From assembly GCF_000622385.1 (NCBI RefSeq), contig NZ_JASD01000008.1, positions 1,736,001-1,800,000 of the forward strand: DNA of 64,000 nucleotides. Direction: 5' to 3'. The first letter of the stretch is position 1; every line of letters starts with the position of its first letter. This document shows positions 1 through 7,881 of the stretch, piece by piece. Made by a program: the position numbers and the translations under genes. The DNA is from Sulfitobacter noctilucicola (GTDB lineage Bacteria; Pseudomonadota; Alphaproteobacteria; Rhodobacterales; Rhodobacteraceae). The notes below the pieces were generated by a model. It was not told the DNA's origin and searched no databases. It saw nothing but the letters and a program-made list of their open reading frames with translations.

Positions 1-2
1 TG

Positions 3-980
3 GGGCTGCACGATAAGAAAAAGATCATATCGCGGCTCGGTGGATACCATGGTGTGACGGTCGCGGCGGCGTCCATGACGGGGCTGCCTACCAACCATAA
101 GTCTTTCGATCTGCCGATCGACGGGTTTCTGCATACCACCTCTCCGCACTATTACCGCGAAGGGCGCGACGCGGAGAGCGAAACAGAATTCGCTACGCGA
201 TGCGCAGATGACTTGGACGCAATGATTCAGGCCGAAGGGCCTGATACAATAGCTGCATTCATTGCCGAGCCGGTGATGGGGGCAGGCGGTGTTGTCGTGC
301 CCCCCGCGACGTACTGGGAAAAAATTCAAGCAGTCCTTGCAAAGTACGACATTTTGTTGATCGCGGACGAGGTCATTTGCGCGTTTGGCAGGACAGGCAA
401 TATGTTCGGATCAACGACTTTCGGTATCAAACCGGACATCATCACGATGTCGAAACAACTTACCTCGTCCTATTTTCCCTTCTCCGCTTTCATGATGAAC
501 GACCGTGTTTATGAGCCTATCGCAGACGAAAGCAACAACATTGGAGTTTTGGGTCACGGCTATACCGGGGGCGGGCACCCCGTGGGCGCTGCGGTCGCGC
601 TGGAAAACCTCAAGATCATCGAAGAGCGTGATCTGGTGGCAAATGCCGCTGCCCGCGGTAACGAGCTTTTGGCTGGTTTGGCGCATTTCGAGGATCATCC
701 ACTGGTCGGAAACGTCAGGGGCGTTGGGTTGATCGCAGCGCTTGAGGTGATTGCGCCTGATGGAAGAACAGATGATTTTCCAGTAGGCCAACTGGGGGCG
801 AAAATGAGTGCAATTATGCTGAAAAACGGGCTGGTTTCTCGGAATATGGGTGATGCATTGGCCTTCTGTCCTCCATTGATCATCAACTCTGCCGAGGTGA
901 AGAAAATTCTGCATATTGTCGAGAAAAGTTTGGATGAGCTATCGGTAGCTGTAAGGCCCGATTTGTATCAAAATGCATAG
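3..980 (+). CDS. Class III (omega) aminotransferase, 5' end outside window
   Basis: PLP-dependent class III aminotransferase, probably moving an amino group from an omega-amino acid or amine to pyruvate or a similar keto acid in the cytoplasm. The frame is open from base 3, reading GLHDKKKIISRLGGYHGV before an internal GTG, so the gene begins upstream and about 325 residues of a usual 440-460 are visible. Seen: the YHGVTVAAAS phosphate-binding stretch, IADEVICAFGRTG with the Asp that pairs with the PLP ring nitrogen, and MSKQLTSSYFP with the expected PLP lysine. Family membership is secure. The substrate (beta-alanine, taurine, putrescine or another amine) cannot be read from the sequence. 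The gene is followed by transposase debris. Confidence 0.9.
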   Translation, partial: GLHDKKKIISRLGGYHGVTVAAASMTGLPTNHKSFDLPIDGFLHTTSPHYYREGRDAESETEFATRCADDLDAMIQAEGPDTIAAFIAEPVMGAGGVVVPPATYWEKIQAVLAKYDILLIADEVICAFGRTGNMFGSTTFGIKPDIITMSKQLTSSYFPFSAFMMNDRVYEPIADESNNIGVLGHGYTGGGHPVGAAVALENLKIIEERDLVANAAARGNELLAGLAHFEDHPLVGNVRGVGLIAALEVIAPDGRTDDFPVGQLGAKMSAIMLKNGLVSRNMGDALAFCPPLIINSAEVKKILHIVEKSLDELSVAVRPDLYQNA

Positions 981-1060
981 CGGATCAGTAAAGGCATGCT
1001 TAGGTTCTGGATCTGTCACAAATATTTTGAGGTTTTTAAATCAGCAACCATTGGATGCAG

Positions 1061-1336
1061 TTATTCTGTGAGCGCTGCAAACTGCTTGAATGGTGAGACC
1101 CCGTTTTGACCAAGTTGGCCCTTGCGGATCATATGGGCTGTTTCAATTCCGGCCAGCGTGGATGCTGCCGAATGCAGCGCCTTGAATCTAATAATAGGCC
1201 GGGTAATTCTTTTGATGAAACGGTGGTCCTGTTCAACGACATTGTTGAGATACTTGGGCTGGACAATCATGATAGTCTTTCCAGAACCGGTGAACTTGAA
1301 TATTACGTTTAGACTTTGAAAGCTGAGCAGGCCCAC
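1061..1336 (-). pseudogene. C-terminal remnant of an IS6-family (IS26-like) transposase
   Basis: The minus-strand frame reads KYLNNVVEQDHRFIKR, then RPIIRFKALHSAASTLAGIE and HMIRKGQ. These match the tail of IS6-family DDE transposases, where the glutamate in NNxxEQDHRxIKR is the third catalytic residue. Only about the last 75 residues of a roughly 230-residue protein remain. The first 20 or so residues of the open frame do not look like IS6 and probably come from unrelated joined DNA. The upstream catalytic domain is missing, so it is inactive. It lies against an IS3-type fragment, which suggests repeated insertion and deletion here. Confidence 0.75.
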
Positions 1337-1513
1337 TTGAGTGGTCCAGATTGAAAGTCAGTGCATAATCGGCCTTTGGTCCATCAGTACGATGGCCTCA
1401 GGCGCAGGTGGGCGATAGCCCAGAGCACTATGGGGTCGTTTGGTGTTGTAGTGTTTCCTCCATCGTTCGATGATGATTTCGGCTTCACGCAGATCCATCA
1501 AACCACGATGCCA
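1326..1513 (-). pseudogene. 3' end of an IS3-family transposase (OrfB tail)
   Basis: The reverse complement encodes DLREAEIIIERWRKHYNTKR followed by PHSALGYRPPAPEAIVLMDQ and ends RPIMH-stop at 1358-1360. WRxHYNxxRPHSALGY is the hallmark tail of IS3-family OrfB integrases, just after the catalytic glutamate. About 50 codons survive of roughly 280. Bases 1326-1357 (containing CCACTTGAGTGG) resemble the terminal region of such elements. The catalytic core is absent, so this is a scar, not an active element. Confidence 0.75.
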
Positions 1514-1536
1514 AAGACCCCAACCAAGGATAAGAA

Positions 1537-1914
1537 ATGCTATTTATTGCAGCCACGTTGTTGTTCCTTGTCGGACTGATGCACAGCCTCCTAGGCGAGA
1601 AAAACCTCATTCGCCCATTGCTGGCCAAAGAAAATTTTCCCGTTGTCTTAGGCAGCTAACGCAACGGGCGATTGACGCTTTGGTTCGGATGGCATGCCCT
1701 AACGTTATTCTGGTGGGCGCAAGCTTATGTCTTGATGCAGATGACTGTTGATATCGATACTGCGGCCCGAACGACGATGATCTCACTTTCAATTGCGTGC
1801 GTTGCGCTTGGGCTCGTGGCACTTCTTGTCTCTAAGGGAAACCACGTGTCATGGGTCTTCTTCTTGCCGTTGGCGGCCATCCTCGCGTGGAAAGTTTCAA
1901 CTCTCACGACCTAA
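1537..1914 (+). pseudogene. Small membrane protein gene interrupted by in-frame TAA
   Basis: ATG at 1537 follows a good AAGGATAAG ribosome site and opens MLFIAATLLFLVGLMHSLLG, a membrane segment. The frame runs 40 codons to a TAA at 1657-1659 and then continues open, without shift, for 85 more codons to 1914 (RNGRLTLWFGWHALTLFWWA, then two further hydrophobic segments). The two halves read as one protein of about 125 residues with three to four membrane segments, resembling a small alphaproteobacterial membrane family whose function is unknown to me. A C-to-T change in a CAA codon would explain the stop. Re-initiation at the TTG at 1672 is possible but lacks a clear ribosome site. Call: recently inactivated gene. 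Confidence 0.6.
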
Positions 1915-2388
1915 AACGCGCGACTTTAACGGCCCTTCGGCTGGTCATTACGAATGGCTGGAAATCCCGCACACCGGACCTCTGTGCAAAGTGCAGCGAA
2001 GGTCTCCTCTCCGCCCTTGGCGTCGATCGACATGAACAGCCCATACCGGCCATTCGAGCTTGGCAAAATTCAACATGCCGCCTTCCCAAAAGTTGCCGTT
2101 CGTGCGGGACGCAGCATTTCGGCGTGACCAGATGACTGCAATGCGGGACAAAACCGACCTTGACTGCAAGTGCGCCAATATCCGGTTTGGCGAACCGTTC
2201 AACAAACGTTGGAATTTTGTAATTTACTGAAAGTAAATAAAAACCCTCTTCGGAAAGCTCTCCGCCTTGTATCAAAACTTCACGTAGAGAGTATCGGTTT
2301 ACAGTGAATTGGGCGCAGTAGGTTTCCATATTTATGACATTTTTCCTCATTACTGTACGGCGAGTTCGTAAATCGTAAGGCATATGAA
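1915..2388. other. Non-coding or decayed stretch without a clear gene
   Basis: No convincing gene fills these 474 bases. On the minus strand, a frame open from about 2383 (METYCAQFTVNRYSLREVLI and on) gives way around 2070 to another minus frame reading SNGRYGLFMSIDAKGGEETF to about 1945. That fits a shifted, decayed gene, but I recognise neither half. Bases 2210-2390 are visibly more AT-rich and may hold the promoter of the plus-strand gene that follows. Confidence 0.35.
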
Positions 2389-3603
2389 ATGCCCGATACT
2401 TTACTTGGCGGGATAATCATCAACGAGATCCTCGTTGATCCCAATAGTGCGTCTGGCGCAAATTTCGACACCGACGGGAATGGCACGGCCAATGCCGTCG
2501 ATGAGTATGTCGAGCTTTACAACACCTCTGCCGCGGCGATTGATATCTCCGGCCTCCAACTTTGGGACGCCGGCGTTGGCCATTGGTTCACCTTTCCCCC
2601 AGGCACCATCCTTGCTGCAGGAGGCCATGCGCTGGTCATGTCTGGTCTGCAATCAGGTGGCGCATTGCCGACAGGCGATCCCGGTGATCTGTTTTTTGAT
2701 GCCGGGCGCAACTCGCCGCTGTTCAATAATGGCGGCGACAATGTCACGTTACTAGATCCTTCGGGCGCAGGCACGTTCATCCAAGCGACATACAATGGTG
2801 ACGCGCTGGATGATCCGACGCTGGGTGCAGGGGGGTATAGCGGGTTTCCTGCGGGCGCAGTGCGCAACGGCTCAGGCGAGAATTTTGGCAACGACGTTGA
2901 TGGCCAATCCTTGCAACGCACCGGGGACGGCGCAACAACCTTTTCAACTGAGGCCCCTACGCCGGGCACCACAAATATCTGCTTTGCCGATGGCACGCAT
3001 CTGTCTACCCCGTCAGGCTCGTGCAAGGTTGAGTGCCTACAGGTCGGCGATCTGGTCTTGACCGCCGATGGACGCGCCGTGCCCGTGCGCTGGACCTTCT
3101 CGAAACAATGGTCAGCGCAGGACATGGCGGCCCAACGTAAATTGGCACCAGTCTGCATCTCCAAAGGCGCGCTCGGGCTTGGCCTTCCTGCCCGCGATCT
3201 GCGTTTGTCGCAGCAACACCGCATTCTCGTGAAAGGACCGATCGTGCAACGCATGTTCGGTACGCAGGAAGTCTTGGTCGCGGCGAAATCGCTGCTTTCT
3301 TTGCCCGGCATCTATATCGACACGCCCCGTGCGCCTGTGCGTTATTTCCACATCTTGCTCGATGCCCATGACATTGTGATCGCTGAAGGCTTACGCAGCG
3401 AGAGCCTGTATTTAGGTCCGCAAGCCCTGCGTTCTATCCCCGATGCGGCACTGTGTGAGGCGCTGATGTTGCTTGGCCTGGATCGCGAAACACTTGAAGG
3501 CGGCAAGGTTATGCCTGCCCGCCCGCACGCCCAAATGAAGCGAGCGCGCCGCTTGATCGCTCGTCACACACGCAATGATAAACCTATCATCGCACAGCTT
3601 TGA
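2389..3603 (+). CDS. Lamin-tail domain plus Hint domain protein
   Basis: 404 residues. Residues about 8-195 look like a lamin-tail/LTD beta-sandwich: INEILVDPNS at the start, DEYVELYNTSAAAIDISGLQ, then WFTFPPGTILAAGGHALVM. From Cys198 (ICFADGTHL) to about 345 is a Hint (hedgehog/intein-type) domain of the class common in Rhodobacterales, with VGDLVLTADGRAVPVRW, the LSQQHRILVKG histidine and RYFHILLDAHDIVI. Hint domains use the leading Cys for N-S acyl shift and self-cleavage. LTDs are often found on secreted or surface proteins. No signal peptide is seen, so export would need a type I or other leaderless route. The start at 2389 has only a weak AAGG ribosome site. Role unknown. Confidence 0.85.
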   Translation: MPDTLLGGIIINEILVDPNSASGANFDTDGNGTANAVDEYVELYNTSAAAIDISGLQLWDAGVGHWFTFPPGTILAAGGHALVMSGLQSGGALPTGDPGDLFFDAGRNSPLFNNGGDNVTLLDPSGAGTFIQATYNGDALDDPTLGAGGYSGFPAGAVRNGSGENFGNDVDGQSLQRTGDGATTFSTEAPTPGTTNICFADGTHLSTPSGSCKVECLQVGDLVLTADGRAVPVRWTFSKQWSAQDMAAQRKLAPVCISKGALGLGLPARDLRLSQQHRILVKGPIVQRMFGTQEVLVAAKSLLSLPGIYIDTPRAPVRYFHILLDAHDIVIAEGLRSESLYLGPQALRSIPDAALCEALMLLGLDRETLEGGKVMPARPHAQMKRARRLIARHTRNDKPIIAQL

Positions 3604-3830
3604 GAATGAGTATGATCTGCGGATTTGACGCGGGAACTGCCATTCGTACATTTTGCAGCATCCGTGACTCCGCCCTTTGTGTTGATTGTTCTCTGTAATT
3701 GACTGGACTTCGGCCGCTGTCGGAGCGGTACTGCCACCACGCCGCGACCCATTCGCGTATGCCACCCGCTCAGTTCGGGCTCTGCTCAGTAGCAGCGGAA
3801 TACCTGCGCTGATCATCTGAGGAGACGCAC

Positions 3831-4133
3831 ATGACCGATACAGCGAACAAGCAATATTTCATGCCAAAGCTTTCCAAGTCCAGCCGGACAACCAAGAAAG
3901 ACCAGTTGATCAAACTGCTGGGGACAAAGACAGGTGCTGACATCAAGTCGCTGAGCGAGAAGCTGGGCTGGCAACAGCACACGACACGGGCTGCAATGAG
4001 TGGCTTGCGCAAGGCAGGCTACGAAGTGGCTGGGGAGAAGGCAGCTAAGGGCGGAGCATCTAAGTTCCGTATTCTGGCTGCGCCAACTGTGCCGAAGAAG
4101 GCAGGCGCAGAGGTCGCGCATCATGGGGCGTGA
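3831..4133 (+). CDS. DUF3489 family protein, probable winged-helix
   Basis: 100 residues, basic. The middle (KKDQLIKLLGTKTGADIKSL and SEKLGWQQHTTRAAMSGLRK) has the pattern of a small winged-helix DNA-binding domain and matches DUF3489. A GAGGAG ribosome site lies seven bases before the ATG. The stop (4131-4133) overlaps the start of the next gene. DUF3489, DUF2924 and a serine recombinase recur together in alphaproteobacteria. A regulator or DNA-targeting helper for the recombinase is an inference; no function is proven. Confidence 0.8.
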   Translation: MTDTANKQYFMPKLSKSSRTTKKDQLIKLLGTKTGADIKSLSEKLGWQQHTTRAAMSGLRKAGYEVAGEKAAKGGASKFRILAAPTVPKKAGAEVAHHGA

Positions 4134-4533
4134 TCCGAACCCGGAGCGCCCGAGAGTTCTAGCAGAATGGGAGGCGGTCATTGGATCGCCTCCACCAAAG
4201 TTTCTCTCGGTCGGGTTTATGGAAAAGGCGATTGCACATGAAACCCAATGCAAAGCGCTGGGCGGGCTTCCCGCGCAGACCCGACGGGCACTGGCGCAGA
4301 TTGCAAAAGGCAAGACCGTGCCCGCTGCGCAAGCGGGCATAGCAAAAGCAGGCACCCATCTGGTGCGGGAGTGGAACGGGCGCAGCTACCAAGTGGAAGT
4401 AGTTGAGGGCGGCTTTCGAATGGATGGCAAAGACTGGAAGTCGCTCAGCGCCATCGCCAAACACATCACCGGTGCGACGTGGTCCGGCCCACGTTTCTTT
4501 GGTCTCACAAGCGGGGCAGGGCGCGGGTCATGA
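4123..4533 (+). CDS. DUF2924 family protein
   Basis: 136 residues from ATG 4123, which overlaps the DUF3489 stop by 11 bases; the frame stays open upstream but that part is out of register with the family. LAEWEAVIGSPPPKFLSVGF near the N-terminus and GTHLVREWNGRSYQVEVVEG are typical DUF2924 segments, and the C-terminal FRMDGKDWKSLSAIAKHITG resembles a small DNA-binding or RAMA-type fold (inference). It ends in an ATGA overlap with the recombinase gene, so the three are almost certainly co-translated. Function unknown; an accessory factor for the recombinase is the natural guess. Confidence 0.85.
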   Translation: MGRDPNPERPRVLAEWEAVIGSPPPKFLSVGFMEKAIAHETQCKALGGLPAQTRRALAQIAKGKTVPAAQAGIAKAGTHLVREWNGRSYQVEVVEGGFRMDGKDWKSLSAIAKHITGATWSGPRFFGLTSGAGRGS

Positions 4534-6170
4534 AAAAGACCCGCTGCGCCATCTACACGCGCAAGTCTTCTGAAGAGGGGCTGGATCAGGAGTTTAACTC
4601 GCTGGATGCACAACGCGAGGCCTGTGCGGCCTACATCACGAGCCAGAAGCATGAGGGCTGGGTGATGCTACCGGAGCATTATGACGACGGTGGAATATCT
4701 GGCGGCACGTTAGAGCGGCCTGCGCTGCAACAGTTGCTGCAACATATCGAAGACGGGTTGGTCGACCAAATCATAGTTTACAAGATCGACCGGCTAACGC
4801 GGTCTCTCGCCGACTTCTCTAAGATCGTCGACACGCTGGATGCGGCAGGTACGTCGTTTGTCTCTGTCACCCAGTCCTTCAACACAGCCACCAGCATGGG
4901 CCGCTTGACACTGAACATGCTGCTTTCGTTTGCCCAGTTCGAACGTGAGGTGACAGCGGAACGTATCAGAGACAAGATAGCTGCCTCAAAACGAAAAGGT
5001 TTGTGGATGGGAGGCAACGTGCCCTTGGGGTATGATCCGAATGGCAGGACACTGACGATCAATGAGGTCGAGGCAAAAATCATCCGAACTCTCTTCGATC
5101 TTTATGATGAACATGGGACAATACGGCAGGTGAAAGAGGCCGCTGAAAAGTTGCAACTGCGCACGCGGCAGCGCGAGACAACCGTCGGCAGAAAGTCCGG
5201 TGGCGGCCTATTTGATCGCGGCCACATCCACCACATCCTCACCAATCCAATTTATGCAGGCAAGATCCGGCACCGCAAAGAGATCCACGAGGGACAACAC
5301 GAGGCGATCATCACGCCCGCTCGATGGGATCAGATACAGCAGCAACTGAAAGACGGCGCGACCAAGGGCAGGGTGCGCAACGCCGCAAAACAAACGTCAC
5401 TGCTCTGTGGCAAGCTGTTTGATGAGACAGGTGATCGACTTACGCCCTCGCACACCAAGACGTCGAAAGGCATGCGTCTGAGGTATTACATCTCGCATCG
5501 ACTGATCAAACGCAGTGGTGAGGTAAATCTGGATGGCTGGCGTTTGCCCGCGCCAGAATTGGAAGCCAAAGTTGCTCAGGTGATCCGAACAACGCTGATG
5601 ACACCATCGTACCTCAATCAATTGATTCCCGACGCGTCGATCAGCGAAACGGGTCAATGGCGCGATGAACTGGCCCGGCTATGCGATGGGCAGCATCCAA
5701 AGCACCTTCTAAACCTTGTTCATGACATCAAGGTCGAAACTGGTAAGTTGCGGGTCACGCTTGATCCAAGTGGTGTCAGCAACATGCTGGTGGTCAAAAC
5801 AAACAGAATTGTTCACAAAGCACTTACCATCACCTCGCCGTTTCAAATCCGCAAACGCGGTGTCGAGACGAAGCTGGTGCTGGGAGATGAAACTACTGAG
5901 CTTGACGAAACGCTGATCCAGAATCTTGCAAAGGCGCATCACTGGTTTGAACAGGTCAAGTCTGGCCAAACGCTCTCTGAGGTAGCCAAAGCAAATGACA
6001 CAACATCGCGGCGTATCCAGCAAATCATTGAGCTGGCGCTACTGGCACCGGACATCATTAAAATGGTCCTTGATGGCAAGCAGCCGCTCGGCTTCACGTC
6101 CGAATGGTGCAAGCGTCATCACTTGCCAAGCAATTGGCAAGACCAGCGCGCGATCATCGCGTCTCTCTGA
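4530..6170 (+). CDS. Large serine recombinase
   Basis: 546 residues from ATG 4530, chosen because it gives the family-typical MKKTRCAIYTRKSSEEG and an ATGA overlap with the DUF2924 stop. The resolvase catalytic domain covers about 5-155, with nucleophile Ser13 in YTRKSSEEG and the RLTRSLADF and FAQFEREVTAERIRDK helices. The recombinase domain follows (PLGYDPNGRTLTINEVEAKI to the GHIHHILTNPIYAGKIRHRK block). The segment at about 290-350 (SLLCGKLFDETGDRLTPSHT) is the domain that often carries Zn cysteines, but here it has only one Cys, as in many alphaproteobacterial relatives. The C-terminus has an HTH-like SEVAKANDTTSRRIQQII. Likely a site-specific integrase or excisionase of a small mobile element. 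No flanking attachment repeats are recognised. Confidence 0.93.
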   Translation: MKKTRCAIYTRKSSEEGLDQEFNSLDAQREACAAYITSQKHEGWVMLPEHYDDGGISGGTLERPALQQLLQHIEDGLVDQIIVYKIDRLTRSLADFSKIVDTLDAAGTSFVSVTQSFNTATSMGRLTLNMLLSFAQFEREVTAERIRDKIAASKRKGLWMGGNVPLGYDPNGRTLTINEVEAKIIRTLFDLYDEHGTIRQVKEAAEKLQLRTRQRETTVGRKSGGGLFDRGHIHHILTNPIYAGKIRHRKEIHEGQHEAIITPARWDQIQQQLKDGATKGRVRNAAKQTSLLCGKLFDETGDRLTPSHTKTSKGMRLRYYISHRLIKRSGEVNLDGWRLPAPELEAKVAQVIRTTLMTPSYLNQLIPDASISETGQWRDELARLCDGQHPKHLLNLVHDIKVETGKLRVTLDPSGVSNMLVVKTNRIVHKALTITSPFQIRKRGVETKLVLGDETTELDETLIQNLAKAHHWFEQVKSGQTLSEVAKANDTTSRRIQQIIELALLAPDIIKMVLDGKQPLGFTSEWCKRHHLPSNWQDQRAIIASL

Positions 6171-6343
6171 CATCGTAAAGCCGGACACTGCTACCGTTGA
6201 AATGCGGTCTGTAGACACTTGAGGGTGTTCTGCCTGAAGTGGCGAGCATCATTGGTCTGCGGATATCTGGCGCCGCCGTAACCTACCGAAAACACGCCAT
6301 TATCGTAACCGACAATCGCACCATCTACATTTACGGAAGTACG

Positions 6344-6418
6344 TGGCTGGGATGGTAGGATTCGAACCTACGGTACACTGTACCAAAAACAGTTGCCTTA
6401 CCACTTGGCTACATCCCA
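6344..6418 (-). tRNA. tRNA-Gln (UUG)
   Basis: Read on the minus strand, 5' end 6418. Acceptor TGGGATG pairs with CATCCCA, the discriminator is G and CCA is encoded (6344-6346). The anticodon stem ACTGT/ACAGT encloses loop TTTTGGT, giving anticodon TTG. The T arm GTAGGTTCGAATCCTAC is canonical. It lies 173 bases past the recombinase gene, the kind of locus mobile elements often sit beside, but no duplicated tRNA end is seen. Confidence 0.95.
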
Positions 6419-6478
6419 ACGTGAGCCGCTAATTAAGGGGATGAAGCGGAGTGTGCAAGAGCCGATTTGGCAAAAACT

Positions 6479-7798
6479 CTATTCTTCTACAGCATCATGC
6501 GTCAGCAGGTCATCACGGGCCAGTTCTGCGCGTTCCAGATCAACAATTTTGGTCAGCTCTTTGTCTGCCGTGGCATCCACATCCTGAACGGGGGCCAGGG
6601 GTGGGCCCTTGGCGGCTTTCTGCGCTGTGTCACTGTCAGAAGGGTCAGTCGCCAGTGCAGCGCCGGTTTCGATTCTGTAGCCGGGCAGGGGGGCTGCGAT
6701 GCCTGCGTGGTCCAATGCAGCCTGGCATAAACGTATCGCTTCCGACCGCGCGCGGACGATATCGGTGTCGTTCTGATTGATCCAAGCGGCTAAATTTATG
6801 TTCACCCAGAAGTCTCCGACTTCTTCGATCCAGACAGAGGCTTCAGGGGTGGTCAGCACAAACGGAAGGCCCGTCAGCGTGTCCTGCAACATGGTGCGGG
6901 CGCGGTCCAGATCGGCATCTGCGGCAACGCCCAATGCAAAGGTAAACCGCCGCTCCGCATTACGCGAAAAGTTCACAATCCGGCTTTTGAACACGGTCGC
7001 GTTCGGGATGCGGATGTGATTGCCATCAAAGCTGAGCAGAATCGTTGCGCGGGACGTCAGACGGATCACCTTGCCAGTGTCGCCCTCGATCTCGATTGTG
7101 TCATTGGGTCGGAAGGGCTGGCGGATCGATAACATGATGGAGGCGATGAAGTTCTCGACCGTGTCGCGTACCGCAAAACCGATGGCGAGGCCCACGATAC
7201 CTGCCGCACCTAGAATCCCAGACAGCAGCGCTGTCGCATTCACGATGTCCAACGCCACAACCAGACCACCCACAACAAACAAAAGGCGCGTGATCTGTCG
7301 GTAGATGTCGGCGATGAAGGCGTTGGGCGAAAGTCGGTCCCACGGTTGTTCGCGTTTGGCGAGCCAAAATCCAAAGATCACGATCAGGACAAAGACAGAA
7401 ATGGCGATCAGGGCCAGCGGAAAGAAGGCGATCATTTGGGTGACGCGTGCTTTGAACCGCTCGACTGCGGGGTTCAGTCGCTCTGATATGTCCGTGGTCT
7501 CGGCAACCTCGTTCTCGATGGCGACCACGCCTTCAACACGGCCAGTGATCTCGTTAAGGCGAAGAACACTTTCTGCATCTGGCGTGGTCCCGCGCAGGGT
7601 GACGATGCCAGAAGAAACGGACACGGTGATATCGCCGTATCCGTCAAGCTCTGCCAGAATATCGCGGATGCGGTTGCCGATGCGCGCATCCGATTGCGCA
7701 TCATCGGCAACAGATATGGTTCCGGTCGGCTGGTCAGAGGTCTGCGCCGCCAGAGGGGCGGCCAGCAGCAAACAAAGTGTCAAAGCAATGAAACGCAT
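6479..7798 (-). CDS. MscS-type mechanosensitive channel with periplasmic BON domain
   Basis: 439 residues from the ATG at 7798, chosen because it begins a Sec signal peptide (MRFIALTLCLLLAAPLAAQ). Residues about 35-105 form a BON domain (IGNRIRDILAELDGYGDITV, SSGIVTLRGTTPDAESVLRL) that would sit in the periplasm. Membrane segments follow at about 130-155, 185-205 and 210-235. The last, GILGAAGIVGLAIGFAVRDT, is the Gly/Ala-rich pore helix of MscS, followed by VENFIASIMLSIRQPFRPND and the beta domain with GTxIRIPN-like SFDGNHIRIPNATVF. A long acidic tail follows. It would release pressure under hypo-osmotic shock. It lies 83 bases after the MDR gene on the same strand, possibly co-transcribed. 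Confidence 0.92.
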   Translation of the reverse strand: MRFIALTLCLLLAAPLAAQTSDQPTGTISVADDAQSDARIGNRIRDILAELDGYGDITVSVSSGIVTLRGTTPDAESVLRLNEITGRVEGVVAIENEVAETTDISERLNPAVERFKARVTQMIAFFPLALIAISVFVLIVIFGFWLAKREQPWDRLSPNAFIADIYRQITRLLFVVGGLVVALDIVNATALLSGILGAAGIVGLAIGFAVRDTVENFIASIMLSIRQPFRPNDTIEIEGDTGKVIRLTSRATILLSFDGNHIRIPNATVFKSRIVNFSRNAERRFTFALGVAADADLDRARTMLQDTLTGLPFVLTTPEASVWIEEVGDFWVNINLAAWINQNDTDIVRARSEAIRLCQAALDHAGIAAPLPGYRIETGAALATDPSDSDTAQKAAKGPPLAPVQDVDATADKELTKIVDLERAELARDDLLTHDAVEE

Positions 7799-7881
7799 AT
7801 ATCGGCTCGTAATCAGGACAAATATGCGCTCAGCATATCGCAGCCCTGCGTACTCGCAACACAATCCATCCATGCAAGCGA

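Noticed and set aside
4530..6418. tRNA-Gln as the integration site of the recombinase element
   Set aside because: No duplicated tRNA 3' end is seen, and large serine recombinases usually do not target tRNA genes. Kept only as an adjacency.
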